A stretch of DNA of 64,000 nucleotides from Sphingopyxis sp. DBS4 (GCF_024628865.1 NZ_CP102384.1:569001-633000); one strand, 5' to 3'; counted from the first letter of the stretch, positions 34,264 through 43,279 are shown. Notes: generated by a model from the letters alone, not told the origin. Made by a program: numbers and translations.

Positions 34264-36218
34264 AAGACCGGCGGCTCCCCGAACGGCGCCGCCACGGTCG
34301 CATCGCCGCCGCCCGCGTAAGTCTTGCCCGACCAGACATGCACCCACTCGGCCCCCGCGGGCAGATAGGTCGTCCACTCGCTTTTCCCCGCCGCGACCAC
34401 CGGCGCGACGAGCAGGTCGGGGCCGAGCAGATAGGCGGTTTGGATCGCATAGGTTTCGGGATCGTCCTCGAAATGCAGGAACAGCGGCCGCTGCACCGGC
34501 AACCCCGTCTCCGACGCTTCCCGCGACAACCGCCGGACATAGGGCGCCAGATGCGCGTAAATCCGCGTCATCTTCGCGAAATGCGCGAGCAGTTCGGGAC
34601 TGTCGTCATATTGGACATTCTGCCGCGGCCGGTTGCCCTCGTGCGTGCGGATCATCGATGTGAAGGCCGACATCTCGGCCCAGCGCATCGCCAGTTCGGC
34701 ATCGCGCACCGTGTCGAACAGGCTCGTATAGCCGCCGCAATCGCTGTGATGATGCGCGTTGCCCAACATTCCCGCCGACAGCGCCGCACAGATCACCGTG
34801 CCGATCCCGTCGTGGCGGCTGAAATCGACCGCCTGGTCGCCCGCCCACAGCATCGGACAATGCCCCTGCACCCCGGCGGCGCCCGAGCGCATGAACACCA
34901 TCATCTCGCCCGTCTGCCCGCGTCCTGCGATCCCCTTGGCATTCACTTCGCCCCATAGCGCGGGCCAGCGGTTGTGCGCGGTCATCCCGCTCTCGCCGTT
35001 CGCCAGCCGCACGTCGACGGGCAGATATTCGCCGAAATCGGCCATCCAGCCCGACAGGCCGAAATCGATCATCTTCTCGCCGATGATCGTGTCGGCGAAC
35101 CAGTCCGCCGCCGCCGGATTGGTGAAGTCGACATGCGCGCAATCGAACTCGCCGAAATCGATCACATAAGGCTCGTCGCGGTCGGGCCGCATCACCAACA
35201 GGCCCTGCGCCGCCGCTTCGGCATAGAGCGGCCCGTCGACCGCAAGATAGGGATTTACATAGCCGAGGAAGCGAATGCCGCGTTCGCGCAGCTCCGCGAT
35301 CCGCGCCGGCAGATCGGGATAGCGGTCCGCATTCCACTGCCAGTCCCAGAAGAGGCGATTGCCGAAGCTGGTAATGCGCAGGCCCACCCAGTCCTCGCAC
35401 CAGAGCCCCGACACCGCGACCCCGGCCTCCTCAAAGGCCTTGAGCCGCGCAAAGCTCTCGTCGCCGTCCTTGAGCCCGATCACCGCGCCCTTCAGCAGCC
35501 ATTCGGGCAGCGGCGGCTGGCGCCCGAACCGCGCCGACAGCGCCGAGACGAGGTCGGTGAAACGCGGGCGCGCCCACAGCTCGATCCGCGCCGGAATCTC
35601 CCAGACCTCGACTTCGTGGAAATCGGCATTGCGAAAATCGAATGCCGCATAGGCAAAGCTGTCGACGTGCAGTGCATAGCGCCGCGAACTCACATAGGTC
35701 GGCTGCGGATAATTAGTGTGGGCATAGCTGCCGCCGCCGCCCTTGCGATGCGCCTCGACCTGCCGGAACAGGGAGGACGAGGGGTCGCGGCCGTTGCCGG
35801 GCTCGCTCGACCACAGCGGAAAATGCCGGCCGCGCAGGTCGAAATAGGAGAATTGCTCGCCGCCGCCCCACACATGCTCGCCCGCCTCCGCGGGAACGCG
35901 CAGCCACAGCCGGTTGAGCGCCGGGTCGAGCGCCTTCAGCGCGATCGCCGCGTTGTTGTCGTCGTCCGACACCGCCGCTTCGAGCAGCCACGGCGCGCCG
36001 TGGCTTTCGGCAAAGCGCACGACATCGCCCTGAATCTCGGCATAGGCCAGCGCCCGCCGCTCGATCATGTCCTGCGTTACGTCGAAATGGCCGAGCGCCC
36101 CGTGGACATGTGGCTCACCGCGCCCGACGAAAAAACAGGGGGCATCCGCGCGGTGCGACAGGATCGTCCGCCCGCCGACGCGGAGAGCAAAGCCGGTGTC
36201 GAGCGCGTCGAGCGCCAT
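34209..36218 (-). CDS. GH31 alpha-sulfoquinovosidase (YihQ/SmoI type)
   Basis: 669 residues; ATG 36218 has AAAGGA nine bases upstream (ATG 36236 does not). GH31 catalytic residues: nucleophile Asp394 (WMADFGEYLP) and acid/base Asp461 (WAGDQAVD), 67 residues apart as in E. coli YihQ. The sulfonate-recognition set is Lys250, Glu275, Arg288 and Trp291, the K-E-R-W version known from Agrobacterium SQase with the same spacing, where YihQ has Q-Q-R-W. Other YihQ-like runs are GYVNPYLA, TSMIRTHEGNRP and PPVFYRA. It releases sulfoquinovose from sulfoquinovosyl glycerol or sulfolipid. No signal peptide, so cytoplasmic. This gene is the firmest anchor for calling the locus sulfoquinovose-related. Confidence 0.92.
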   Translation of the reverse strand: MALDALDTGFALRVGGRTILSHRADAPCFFVGRGEPHVHGALGHFDVTQDMIERRALAYAEIQGDVVRFAESHGAPWLLEAAVSDDDNNAAIALKALDPALNRLWLRVPAEAGEHVWGGGEQFSYFDLRGRHFPLWSSEPGNGRDPSSSLFRQVEAHRKGGGGSYAHTNYPQPTYVSSRRYALHVDSFAYAAFDFRNADFHEVEVWEIPARIELWARPRFTDLVSALSARFGRQPPLPEWLLKGAVIGLKDGDESFARLKAFEEAGVAVSGLWCEDWVGLRITSFGNRLFWDWQWNADRYPDLPARIAELRERGIRFLGYVNPYLAVDGPLYAEAAAQGLLVMRPDRDEPYVIDFGEFDCAHVDFTNPAAADWFADTIIGEKMIDFGLSGWMADFGEYLPVDVRLANGESGMTAHNRWPALWGEVNAKGIAGRGQTGEMMVFMRSGAAGVQGHCPMLWAGDQAVDFSRHDGIGTVICAALSAGMLGNAHHHSDCGGYTSLFDTVRDAELAMRWAEMSAFTSMIRTHEGNRPRQNVQYDDSPELLAHFAKMTRIYAHLAPYVRRLSREASETGLPVQRPLFLHFEDDPETYAIQTAYLLGPDLLVAPVVAAGKSEWTTYLPAGAEWVHVWSGKTYAGGGDATVAAPFGEPPVFYRAESPDAALFAGIPSA

Positions 36219-36248
36219 GGGCGAATATCCTTTCATCGCGAATCTTTG

Positions 36249-36306
36249 ATCGTCGCCCCCGCCCTTCGACGCCGCCTGCGGCGGCGCTCAGGATAGGGGC
36301 GACGAT
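36249..36306. repeat. Palindromic repeat upstream of the sulfoquinovosidase gene
   Basis: ATCGTCGCCCC (36249-36259) pairs with GGGGCGACGAT (36296-36306) around an inner GC hairpin (GCCGC-CTG-CGGCGGC region). It lies between the TonB receptor stop and the sulfoquinovosidase start on the minus strand. Confidence 0.75.
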
Positions 36307-36381
36307 TATATTATTGCCATGTGCCCGGCAAAATTCGCCCCGCCGCGCGATGTGGACGGATCGCGCGGCGGGGCAGGGGCC

Positions 36382-38700
36382 TTAGAAGTTCACCCGCCCG
36401 GTGACGCCGACATAGCGTTCGGCGTCGCGCGGGGTGATCTGGCGCATGAACGAGGTACCGTTCGGGATGCGCTGGATGACGAACTGCTTGTCGGTGATGT
36501 TCTTGACCAGGAACGACAGCGCATATTTGTCGTCGGCGGTGCGCAGCGTGATCCCCGCATCCCAGATCGCATAGGGGCTCTGAAAAGCGTTGGGGTTCTG
36601 GTTGATGTCGAAATTGGTCTTGCTCTGATAGGTGAGCGAGCTGTTCAGATCGACGTTGAAGCCGTCGAGGTTCAGCGGCAGGCGCCAGTCCATCGTCACC
36701 GTACCCTTGTATTTGGGGGCAAAGGGCAATGGCTTGCCGTTGATCGCATCGGCACAGGTCACCGCCGCGCCGACCGGGCAGATGAAGGTGTTGATGTGCG
36801 CGTCGGTGTAGTTGAAGCCGCCCGAAAGCTGGAAATCGTCGGTGATCGCGGCGTTGAAATCCATCTCGATGCCGCGCGTCGACACCGTACCGGCGTTGGT
36901 CAGGCGGGTGACGACCTGCCCCGCGACGATGTCGAGGAAGTTCGCCTGATAATTGTCGTACTTGGCATAGAAGGCCGCGAGGTTCAGCGTCAGCTTGCGG
37001 TCGAACAGCCGCATCTTGAGCCCCGCCTCATAGGCGTTCGACTTTTCGGGATCGATGCGGCCGGTATCGCGCGCCTGCATGTTGAAGAAGACGTTGAGCG
37101 CCGGTCCCTTGTAGCCGCGGGTGTACATGCCATAGGCCATGATGTCGTCGGTCACGTCATATTGCAGCCCGGCGTTGCCCGACCAGCCATGATCCTTGAT
37201 CGACCCGTCGGCACTGAAGGCGGGGTTCACCCCGCTGAACGCGGTCGTCTGGGTCGAGGTGCGGGCGAAGTCATAGCTGACCTTGTCCTCGGTATAGCGC
37301 AGACCCAGGATGCCGCGGAACGCGTCGGTGAAGTTGAGCGTGCCCTGGCCGAACGCCGAATAGCTGGTCAGCGTCGTCGTGAAATCGGCGTTGCCCTCGT
37401 TCGTCGTATAGGTCGACGACCCGGCGGCGCACGGCGTCAGCCCACCCACGGTCGGCAGCGTCGAGGCGGTGCAGGCGGTGACCGTGCGGTTGAAGAAGTC
37501 GACCTCCTTCGTGTGGTAGTAATAAAGCCCCGCAACATATTCGAAGAATTGCGGGTTCGACGAGGCGATGCGCAATTCCTGCGTGAACTGGTCGAACTTC
37601 AGGTCGCCGCGGTCGTGTGAAAGCACGTCGCCCGACGCAGTGCCGGTGTTGACGTAGGAGGGCGCGTCCGACCGGAAATCGCCGTCGCGGACCTGGAAAT
37701 TATACCAGTGGCGATAGGCGGTGATCGAGGTCAGCGTCGCGCCGCCGAAATCATAGTCGATCTGCCCCGACACGCCGCTGTTCTTGTCCTTGGTATAGGG
37801 GTCGAGGTCGTTGTCGATGTTCTTGTTCTTGCCGTCGAGCGTCAGCGGCGCGAGGCTCGGCTTGAACACCGCATCGTTGAACGCGGAGGAAAAGACGGTG
37901 CCGATGCTGTCGGCATAGCCATTGTCGCTGTTCTTCGAATAGTCGGCGATCAGCGTGATCTTCAGCGCGTCGGTCGGCTCGGCGATCAGCTTGCCGCGCA
38001 CGCCCCAATGCTCATATCCGTTGATCTTGTGGCCGTTGAACACGTTGCGGCCGTTGCCGTCATATTGCGACCAGAAGCCGGTGAGCGACGCCTTGACGCC
38101 GTCGCCGAGCGCGCCGCCGACGCTGCCGCGGATGCGATACTCATTGCCCTCGTACCAGGCGGCGTCGACATAGCCGCCGAGCGCATCGTCGGGCTCGCGC
38201 GTCACGATGTTGATCACGCCCGCGCTGGCGTTCTTGCCGAACAGGCTGCCCTGCGGCCCGCGCAGCACTTCGATGCGCTCGACATCGAGGAAGTCCGACG
38301 TCTGCTGCCCGGTGCGGGCATAGACGACGCCGTCGATCACCGTCGACACCGACGGTTCGACCCCCGACGAAAAGCTGATCGTGCCGACGCCGCGGATCGA
38401 CAGCGCCGAATCCTTGTTGGTGTTGCCTTTGCGGAAGGTCAGCGTCGGGACGCGCTGGAAAAGCTGTTCGGCCGAATTGACGTTGGCGCGCTCGAGCATG
38501 TCGCCCGACACGACCGAGATGGCGACGGGCACGTCCTGCAGATTCTGCGCGCGCTTCTGCGCGGTGACGATGATGTCGTTGTTGGCGAAGGGCGCGTCGG
38601 CTGCTGCCGCGGCTTCCTGCGCGGCGGCGGGCGCGGCCAAGGCCGCGGCGCCCAGCACGGACGACAGGAACAACGATTTTTTGAACGGCGAAAACTTCAT
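36382..38700 (-). CDS. TonB-dependent receptor
   Basis: 772 residues: signal peptide (MKFSPFKKSLFLSSVLGAAALAAPAAAQ), TonB box NDIIVTAQKRAQ, plug with VERIEVLRGPQGSLFGKNASAG and NIVTREPDD, and a barrel ending in VGVTGRVNF. GGGGAGG precedes the ATG. It is upstream of, and co-oriented with, the sulfoquinovosidase gene, with a repeat between them, so it probably imports sulfoquinovosyl glycerol or a related glycoside across the outer membrane. Two cysteine pairs (TACTAST..CAAG, FICPVGAAVTCAD) lie in predicted extracellular loops. Confidence 0.93.
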   Translation of the reverse strand: MKFSPFKKSLFLSSVLGAAALAAPAAAQEAAAAADAPFANNDIIVTAQKRAQNLQDVPVAISVVSGDMLERANVNSAEQLFQRVPTLTFRKGNTNKDSALSIRGVGTISFSSGVEPSVSTVIDGVVYARTGQQTSDFLDVERIEVLRGPQGSLFGKNASAGVINIVTREPDDALGGYVDAAWYEGNEYRIRGSVGGALGDGVKASLTGFWSQYDGNGRNVFNGHKINGYEHWGVRGKLIAEPTDALKITLIADYSKNSDNGYADSIGTVFSSAFNDAVFKPSLAPLTLDGKNKNIDNDLDPYTKDKNSGVSGQIDYDFGGATLTSITAYRHWYNFQVRDGDFRSDAPSYVNTGTASGDVLSHDRGDLKFDQFTQELRIASSNPQFFEYVAGLYYYHTKEVDFFNRTVTACTASTLPTVGGLTPCAAGSSTYTTNEGNADFTTTLTSYSAFGQGTLNFTDAFRGILGLRYTEDKVSYDFARTSTQTTAFSGVNPAFSADGSIKDHGWSGNAGLQYDVTDDIMAYGMYTRGYKGPALNVFFNMQARDTGRIDPEKSNAYEAGLKMRLFDRKLTLNLAAFYAKYDNYQANFLDIVAGQVVTRLTNAGTVSTRGIEMDFNAAITDDFQLSGGFNYTDAHINTFICPVGAAVTCADAINGKPLPFAPKYKGTVTMDWRLPLNLDGFNVDLNSSLTYQSKTNFDINQNPNAFQSPYAIWDAGITLRTADDKYALSFLVKNITDKQFVIQRIPNGTSFMRQITPRDAERYVGVTGRVNF

Positions 38701-38790
38701 TTCATCCTCCCCAAGAAGCGGCAGCGGATCTGCGTCCGCTCGTGCATCGAGTAGGAGGCTCGGCAGGCCTCCTAATATCTACTCATTCAA

Positions 38791-38806
38791 TTGACAATAT
38801 GGTCAA
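38791..38806. promoter_or_regulatory. Inverted repeat in the TonB receptor promoter region
   Basis: TTGAC-AATATG-GTCAA, 91 bases upstream of the receptor ATG. On the minus strand TTGACC (38806-38801) could serve as a -35 box; the symmetry suggests a regulator site, perhaps for the LysR protein encoded at 39139. The remaining gap 38807-39138 holds only the repeat at 38995 and a degenerate half repeat. Confidence 0.45.
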
Positions 38807-38994
38807 TCTGCCAGCGTAGGGATGACCGCTAAAATCATTGCAGTCCAATCGAGAAATGTCGGTGGATTATGTCCAAATGCTATGGCTTGATTGGGCAGCA
38901 GCTAGGGACCGAAAACCGAGCCATCCTTTGTCGGCATTCCGGACCTGATCCGGATGATGAGAGTCTGAAAGCGACCGGGAGCGGACCTATCTTC

Positions 38995-39107
38995 TCCCCT
39001 CCCTGCAAGGGAGGGGGCGGGGGTGGGTGGCCGCCGAAGGCGGCGCTCTTCCTTCCGGCTCGCTACGCTCGCTACCCACCCCTAACCCCTCCCTTGCAGG
39101 GAGGGGA
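38995..39107. repeat. Large inverted repeat, CCCTCCCTGCAAGGGAGGG type
   Basis: Arms TCCCCTCCCTGCAAGGGAGG (from 38995) and the reverse version ending at 39107, followed inward by GGGTGGGT/ACCCACCC pairing, around a GC-rich centre. Each arm is itself a palindrome centred on TGCA. It lies downstream of the minus-strand LysR gene at 39139. Confidence 0.85.
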
Positions 39108-39138
39108 ATATCCGCTCCCCCCCAACCCGCCATCCCAA

Positions 39139-40059
39139 CTAACCCGCCGCCACGACCTTCCGCACATGCGCCAGGCACGTGGCGGTCTCGCGCGCGACGT
39201 CGGCGTTCAGCCAGGCGACGATTTCGGGCGTCGGGCCGATGTCGGGTTCGAGCAGGCCGAAGTCGAGCTCGACCGGCGGAGTGAAGGGGCGGATCGCGAC
39301 GCCCAGCCGGTGGAACAGCGGCGCGCTGAACGGTTCGGCGATCGACACGCCCAGCCCCGCCTCGACGAAGGCATAAAGGGTGTGCGACTGCTGCGTCTCG
39401 AGTCGGCGCGAGATCGCGATGCCCGATGTTTCGAGCACGACGTCGATTCTGTTCCACAGCGCGTCGGCCTCGTGCATCGGGCCGATGAATTCCTCGCCCG
39501 CCAGATCCTCGACTGTCACACGCTCGCGCGCCGCTAGCACATGATTGGCCGGAAGCGCGCAGACATATTCGGCGCGCGCGAGCGGGGTCGATCGGATGCC
39601 CTCGCGGCCCGGCGCGTCGATCCCGATGCCCAGATCGGCCTGCCCCAGGAACACCCGCTCCTCGATCGCGCGCTGGCCGAGCGACTCGACCGTGATCTTG
39701 ATCTCGGGATAGAGGATGCGGAAGCGCGCGATCACCGCGGGCAGGATCGCCGTCGCGATCGCCGCCAGCGCCGCGATCCGCACCGTGCCGACCGGATGCG
39801 CGCGGATGCGTCGCGCCGCCTGGTCGAGCAGGTCGAGCCCGGCATAGCTTCGCCGCACCGCTTCATAGAGCGCCTGCGCCTGCGCGGTCGGGTGGACGCG
39901 CGCGCCGCGCCGGTCGAACAGGCGAAAGCCGACCGCGCGCTCCATGTCGGCGATCAGCCGGCTCACCGACGGCTGGCTGATGTTGAGCATCGTCGCGGCG
40001 GCGGTGATGCCCCCGCTCATCATGACGGCGCGAAACGCCTCGACCTGTCTCATCCTCAT
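39139..40059 (-). CDS. LysR-family transcriptional regulator
   Basis: 306 residues. ATG 40059 is chosen because the HTH begins at once (MRMRQVEAFRAVMMSGGITAAATML); an upstream in-frame extension of 45 residues has no family character. HTH: ISQPSVSRLIADMERAVGFRLFDRR. Effector domain: VRIAALAAIATAILPAVIARF, LGQADLGIGIDAP, GLGVSIAEPFS. The pattern resembles LysR proteins controlling catabolism of octopine or D-amino acids, but the position between the TonB receptor and the divergent dioxygenase/FMN reductase pair suggests it regulates those. Confidence 0.88.
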   Translation of the reverse strand: MRMRQVEAFRAVMMSGGITAAATMLNISQPSVSRLIADMERAVGFRLFDRRGARVHPTAQAQALYEAVRRSYAGLDLLDQAARRIRAHPVGTVRIAALAAIATAILPAVIARFRILYPEIKITVESLGQRAIEERVFLGQADLGIGIDAPGREGIRSTPLARAEYVCALPANHVLAARERVTVEDLAGEEFIGPMHEADALWNRIDVVLETSGIAISRRLETQQSHTLYAFVEAGLGVSIAEPFSAPLFHRLGVAIRPFTPPVELDFGLLEPDIGPTPEIVAWLNADVARETATCLAHVRKVVAAG

Positions 40060-40159
40060 AAGCCATAGTATAGACGTATGACCGGCGGATGCAATTCGAT
40101 TGGATGCGATGGATGACTCTGCGCTACGTGGCACTTTAGACAACATCGGGAGAGTGAAG

Positions 40160-40924
40160 ATGGATTTCTCCGCCCAGCGCGAACAATTCGCCACCGAAGG
40201 CTATGCGGTCTTCGAACGCATCCTCGAAGGCCCGCTCCTCGACCTGCTGCGCGAGGAATGCGGCCGCGTCATCGAACGTGAGGACGCCCGCCTCGACGCG
40301 CTCGGCGTCGAGGTCGACGGCATCAGCCACAAGGGCAAGCGCTATTTCGCCGGCGAATGCCAGCGCCGGCAGCCCGACCTGCGCCGGATGCTGTTCAGCG
40401 AGACGATGGCCGACATCTGCCGCGCGACGCTCGGCGACGATGCTTATTTCTTCTACGACCAATATGTCGTCAAAGGCGCCGACAAGGGCATGCCGTTCAG
40501 CTGGCATCAGGATTCGGGCTATGTCGTCGGCAACGGCGGCCCTGCCGACCACAAGCCCTATCTCACCTGCTGGTGCACGCTCGACGACACGACGGTCGCG
40601 AACGGTACGGTGCGCATTCTGCCCTTCTCGCAGGCGCCCGGAACGCGCGAGGGCATCGTTCCGCATAGCCGCCAACCCGGGAGCAACGACCTCGTCGGCT
40701 ACACCGGCGACAGCGAGGGGGTGACGCTCGAAGTCCCGGCGGGCAGCGTCGTCGCTTTCTCCAGTCTCGCGCTCCACGCGACCGGATCGAACTCGACCCC
40801 GAACATGCGCCGCGTCTATCTGGCGCAATATTCGCCCGAGCCGATCCTCAATCCCGGCACCAACCACCTGCGCCGCAACGCCATCGCCTTCCTGCGCGGC
40901 GGCAGCCAGGTCACGTTCAATTGA
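40160..40924 (+). CDS. PhyH-family Fe(II)/2-oxoglutarate-dependent dioxygenase
   Basis: 254 residues. ATG 40160 follows GGGAGAG. Double-stranded beta-helix dioxygenase with the metal facial triad His116-x-Asp118 (FSWHQDSGYV) and His206 (LALHATGSN), and a 2-oxoglutarate-binding Arg at 217/218 (NMRRVYLAQYSPEP). PhyH-like enzymes hydroxylate diverse small molecules. It overlaps or nearly touches an FMN reductase gene and is divergent from a LysR gene. A second, oxygenative way of opening a sulfonated substrate is conceivable since Fe/2OG sulfoquinovose dioxygenases are known, but nothing in the sequence proves it. Confidence 0.85.
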   Translation: MDFSAQREQFATEGYAVFERILEGPLLDLLREECGRVIEREDARLDALGVEVDGISHKGKRYFAGECQRRQPDLRRMLFSETMADICRATLGDDAYFFYDQYVVKGADKGMPFSWHQDSGYVVGNGGPADHKPYLTCWCTLDDTTVANGTVRILPFSQAPGTREGIVPHSRQPGSNDLVGYTGDSEGVTLEVPAGSVVAFSSLALHATGSNSTPNMRRVYLAQYSPEPILNPGTNHLRRNAIAFLRGGSQVTFN

Positions 40925-40953
40925 CAGGATGGGCAACTGATGGGGCGGGGCAG

Positions 40954-41559
40954 GTGACGGGCACGCGCCCCCGTATCGTCGCGCTCGGCGGCAACGCGAC
41001 CGCCGGCGGTTCGGCCGAGCGGCTGCTGCGCCACGCGCTGGCGTGCTGTGAGGCGCGGGGCGCCGACAGCCTGCTGCTGGCGGGCGATGCGATCGACCTT
41101 CCGCTCTATGCGCCGCACCTCAGCGAACGCTGCGACAAGGCGCGGGCGCTGGTCGCCGCGCTTCGCGGCGCCGACGGGGTCATCGTCGCGTCGCCCGCCT
41201 ATCACGGCACCGTATCGGGGGTGGTGAAGAATGCCCTCGACTATGCGCAGGATCTGGTTGCCGACGCGCAGCCCTATTTCGACGGGCGCGCCGTCGGGTT
41301 GATCGCGGTCGCGGGCGGATGGCAGGCGGCGGGCAGCACGCTTGCGACCTTGCGCTCGATTACCCATGCCCTGCGCGGCTGGCCGACGCCGATGGCGGTG
41401 ACCGCCAATTCGAGCCAGCCGCTCTTCGACGCCGACGGTGTGCTCGTCGATCAGGCGATCGCGGCGCAACTCGACATCATGACCGGCCAGGTCGTCGGCT
41501 TCGCGCGGATGAAGCGCGCTTATGCCGACAATCCGCACAAGGCGGCGGCGTTCGCCTGA
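40954..41559 (+). CDS. NADPH-dependent FMN reductase (flavodoxin-like)
   Basis: 201 residues with the SsuE/FMN reductase pattern: RIVALGGNATAGGSAERLL phosphate loop, DGVIVASPAYHGTVSGVVKNALDY flavin loop. The start is uncertain: GTG 40954 is taken; TTG 40921 would overlap the dioxygenase stop. The enzyme should supply reduced FMN to a two-component monooxygenase. The only such monooxygenase in the window is the SsuD-like protein at 23461, so this gene helps tie both ends of the locus together. Confidence 0.85.
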   Translation: MTGTRPRIVALGGNATAGGSAERLLRHALACCEARGADSLLLAGDAIDLPLYAPHLSERCDKARALVAALRGADGVIVASPAYHGTVSGVVKNALDYAQDLVADAQPYFDGRAVGLIAVAGGWQAAGSTLATLRSITHALRGWPTPMAVTANSSQPLFDADGVLVDQAIAAQLDIMTGQVVGFARMKRAYADNPHKAAAFA

Positions 41560-41565
41560 GCGCCC

Positions 41566-43251
41566 TCAGCGGCAATGGTTCCACGCCGGGCCGCGGACCG
41601 CGCGTCCGGGCGTCGCGCCGCTATGCTCGCCATCCTTGAGCACCGCGACCCCGTTCACATAGACGTCGCGCATCCCGACCGCATATTGCTGCGGCTGTTC
41701 GAAGGTCGCGCGGTCGGCGATCGTCGCGGGATCGAATACCACGACATCGGCATAATAGCCGGGCTTCAGCGCCCCGCGTTCGGCAAGGCCGAGGTTCGTC
41801 GCGGGAAGCGAGGTGAGGCGGCGCACCGCTTCCTCGAGCGGGATCAGCTTCTCGTCGCGGACATAGCGGCCGAGCAGGCGCGCGACATTGCCGTAAGCGC
41901 GCGGATGCGTGCTCGATTTCAGGAACACGCCCTCGGGCGCCTGCGATTCGGCGTCCGAACCGAAGCTCATCCACGGCAGCTGGATCTGCTTGCGGACATT
42001 GTCCTCGGACATCAGGAAATAGATGGTGCCGACGCGCGAGCCGTCCTCGACGACCAGGTCCATCGCGGTTTCCTCAGGGGACTTGCCGCGCATCGCCGCG
42101 ACTTCGGCAAGCGTCTTGCCGGTCAGCGGCTTGAGCGCGTCATTCTTGAACCCCGCGAGGATCATCTTGTCGGCGCCCGCGCCGAGATAGAGATTTTCCC
42201 AGTCGCTGCCGGGCTTCTGCATCTCCGCGGCGACGCGCGCGCGGATCGCGGGGTCTTTCAGCCGTTCGATCCATGCCTCCAGCCCGCCTGCCTGCACCCA
42301 GGTCGGCATAGCGGCGTCGAGCCCGGTCGCGCCGGCGGTATAGGTGTACATGTCGGTGGTGATCCGCAGCCCCTCGGCGCGGGCATCCTCGATCTTCCTG
42401 ACGATGGCGTCTAGCTTGCCCCAATTATCGCGCCCCGCCATCTTGAGGTGATAGATTTCGGCGGGCGCCCCCGATTGGCGCGCGATCTCGATCAGCTCGT
42501 CGACCGCTTCGCCGATCCGGTCGCCCTCCGAACGCATGTGGCTGATATACATGCCGCCGCATTTTCCGGCCTCGGTCATCAGCGCGACCAGTTCGGGGGT
42601 CTCGGCATAGGAGCCGGGCGCATAGATCAGCGAACTGCCGACGCCCAGCGCCCCCTCGTTCATCGCCTGCCGGACGAGCAGTTTCATGCGGCCGAGTTGC
42701 TCGGGATTCGGGTCGACGTCGCCTTCGCCCAGTTCGTGGACGCGCACCGTCGCGGCGCCGACGAAGCTCGCGATATTCGTCGCGATGCCGCGCCTTTCGA
42801 GATAGGTGAAATAATCGCCGAGGCTGGTCCATTCGATCGGATATTTGATGTCGCCCTGACGCTGGGTTTCCAGCGCCTTCATCGTCGCGTTCAGCGGTCC
42901 CATCGACCAGCCTTCGCCCATCACCTCCAGCGTGACGCCCTGCCGGATGTCGCTCTCGCTCCTCGGGTCGGCGATCAGCGATTCGGTTGCCCAGCTCAGC
43001 ATGTTGATGAAGCCCGGCGCGACCGCCATGCCTGTGGCCGCGACTTCTGTCCGGCCTTGGCCCGCGACCTTGCCGACCGCGACGATGCGGTCGCCCTTGA
43101 TCGCCACGTCGCCGACGACCGGCGCCTGGCCCGACCCGTCGTACACCGTGCCGCCGCGGATCACGACGTCATAGGCGGGCTCGGCCGCCGCTGCGGGCGC
43201 CGTGCCGGCGAGCAGCGCGAGGGCGAGGGTGAAGGTTCGACCGGATGCCAT
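41566..43251 (-). CDS. D-aminoacylase-like amidohydrolase lacking the HxH metal motif
   Basis: 561 residues with a signal peptide (MASGRTFTLALALLAGTAPAAAA). The overall D-aminoacylase framework is intact: VIRGGTVYDGSG, GALGVGSSLIYAPGSYA, YISHMRSEGDRI, EIYHLKMAGR, SFGSDAE, GYYADVVVFDPATI. However the normal PGFIDxHxH segment reads PGFINMLSW (residues 79-87), so both first metal ligands are Leu85 and Trp87, and the bridging Cys position is Glu (VMGEGWS). In Alcaligenes D-aminoacylase one tightly bound zinc suffices for activity, so a mono-metal enzyme is possible. It is downstream of the XRE-cupin regulator in the same operon. Confidence 0.85.
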   Translation of the reverse strand: MASGRTFTLALALLAGTAPAAAAEPAYDVVIRGGTVYDGSGQAPVVGDVAIKGDRIVAVGKVAGQGRTEVAATGMAVAPGFINMLSWATESLIADPRSESDIRQGVTLEVMGEGWSMGPLNATMKALETQRQGDIKYPIEWTSLGDYFTYLERRGIATNIASFVGAATVRVHELGEGDVDPNPEQLGRMKLLVRQAMNEGALGVGSSLIYAPGSYAETPELVALMTEAGKCGGMYISHMRSEGDRIGEAVDELIEIARQSGAPAEIYHLKMAGRDNWGKLDAIVRKIEDARAEGLRITTDMYTYTAGATGLDAAMPTWVQAGGLEAWIERLKDPAIRARVAAEMQKPGSDWENLYLGAGADKMILAGFKNDALKPLTGKTLAEVAAMRGKSPEETAMDLVVEDGSRVGTIYFLMSEDNVRKQIQLPWMSFGSDAESQAPEGVFLKSSTHPRAYGNVARLLGRYVRDEKLIPLEEAVRRLTSLPATNLGLAERGALKPGYYADVVVFDPATIADRATFEQPQQYAVGMRDVYVNGVAVLKDGEHSGATPGRAVRGPAWNHCR

Positions 43252-43279
43252 GCGTCTCTCCTGTGCTTTTCCCGAAAAT

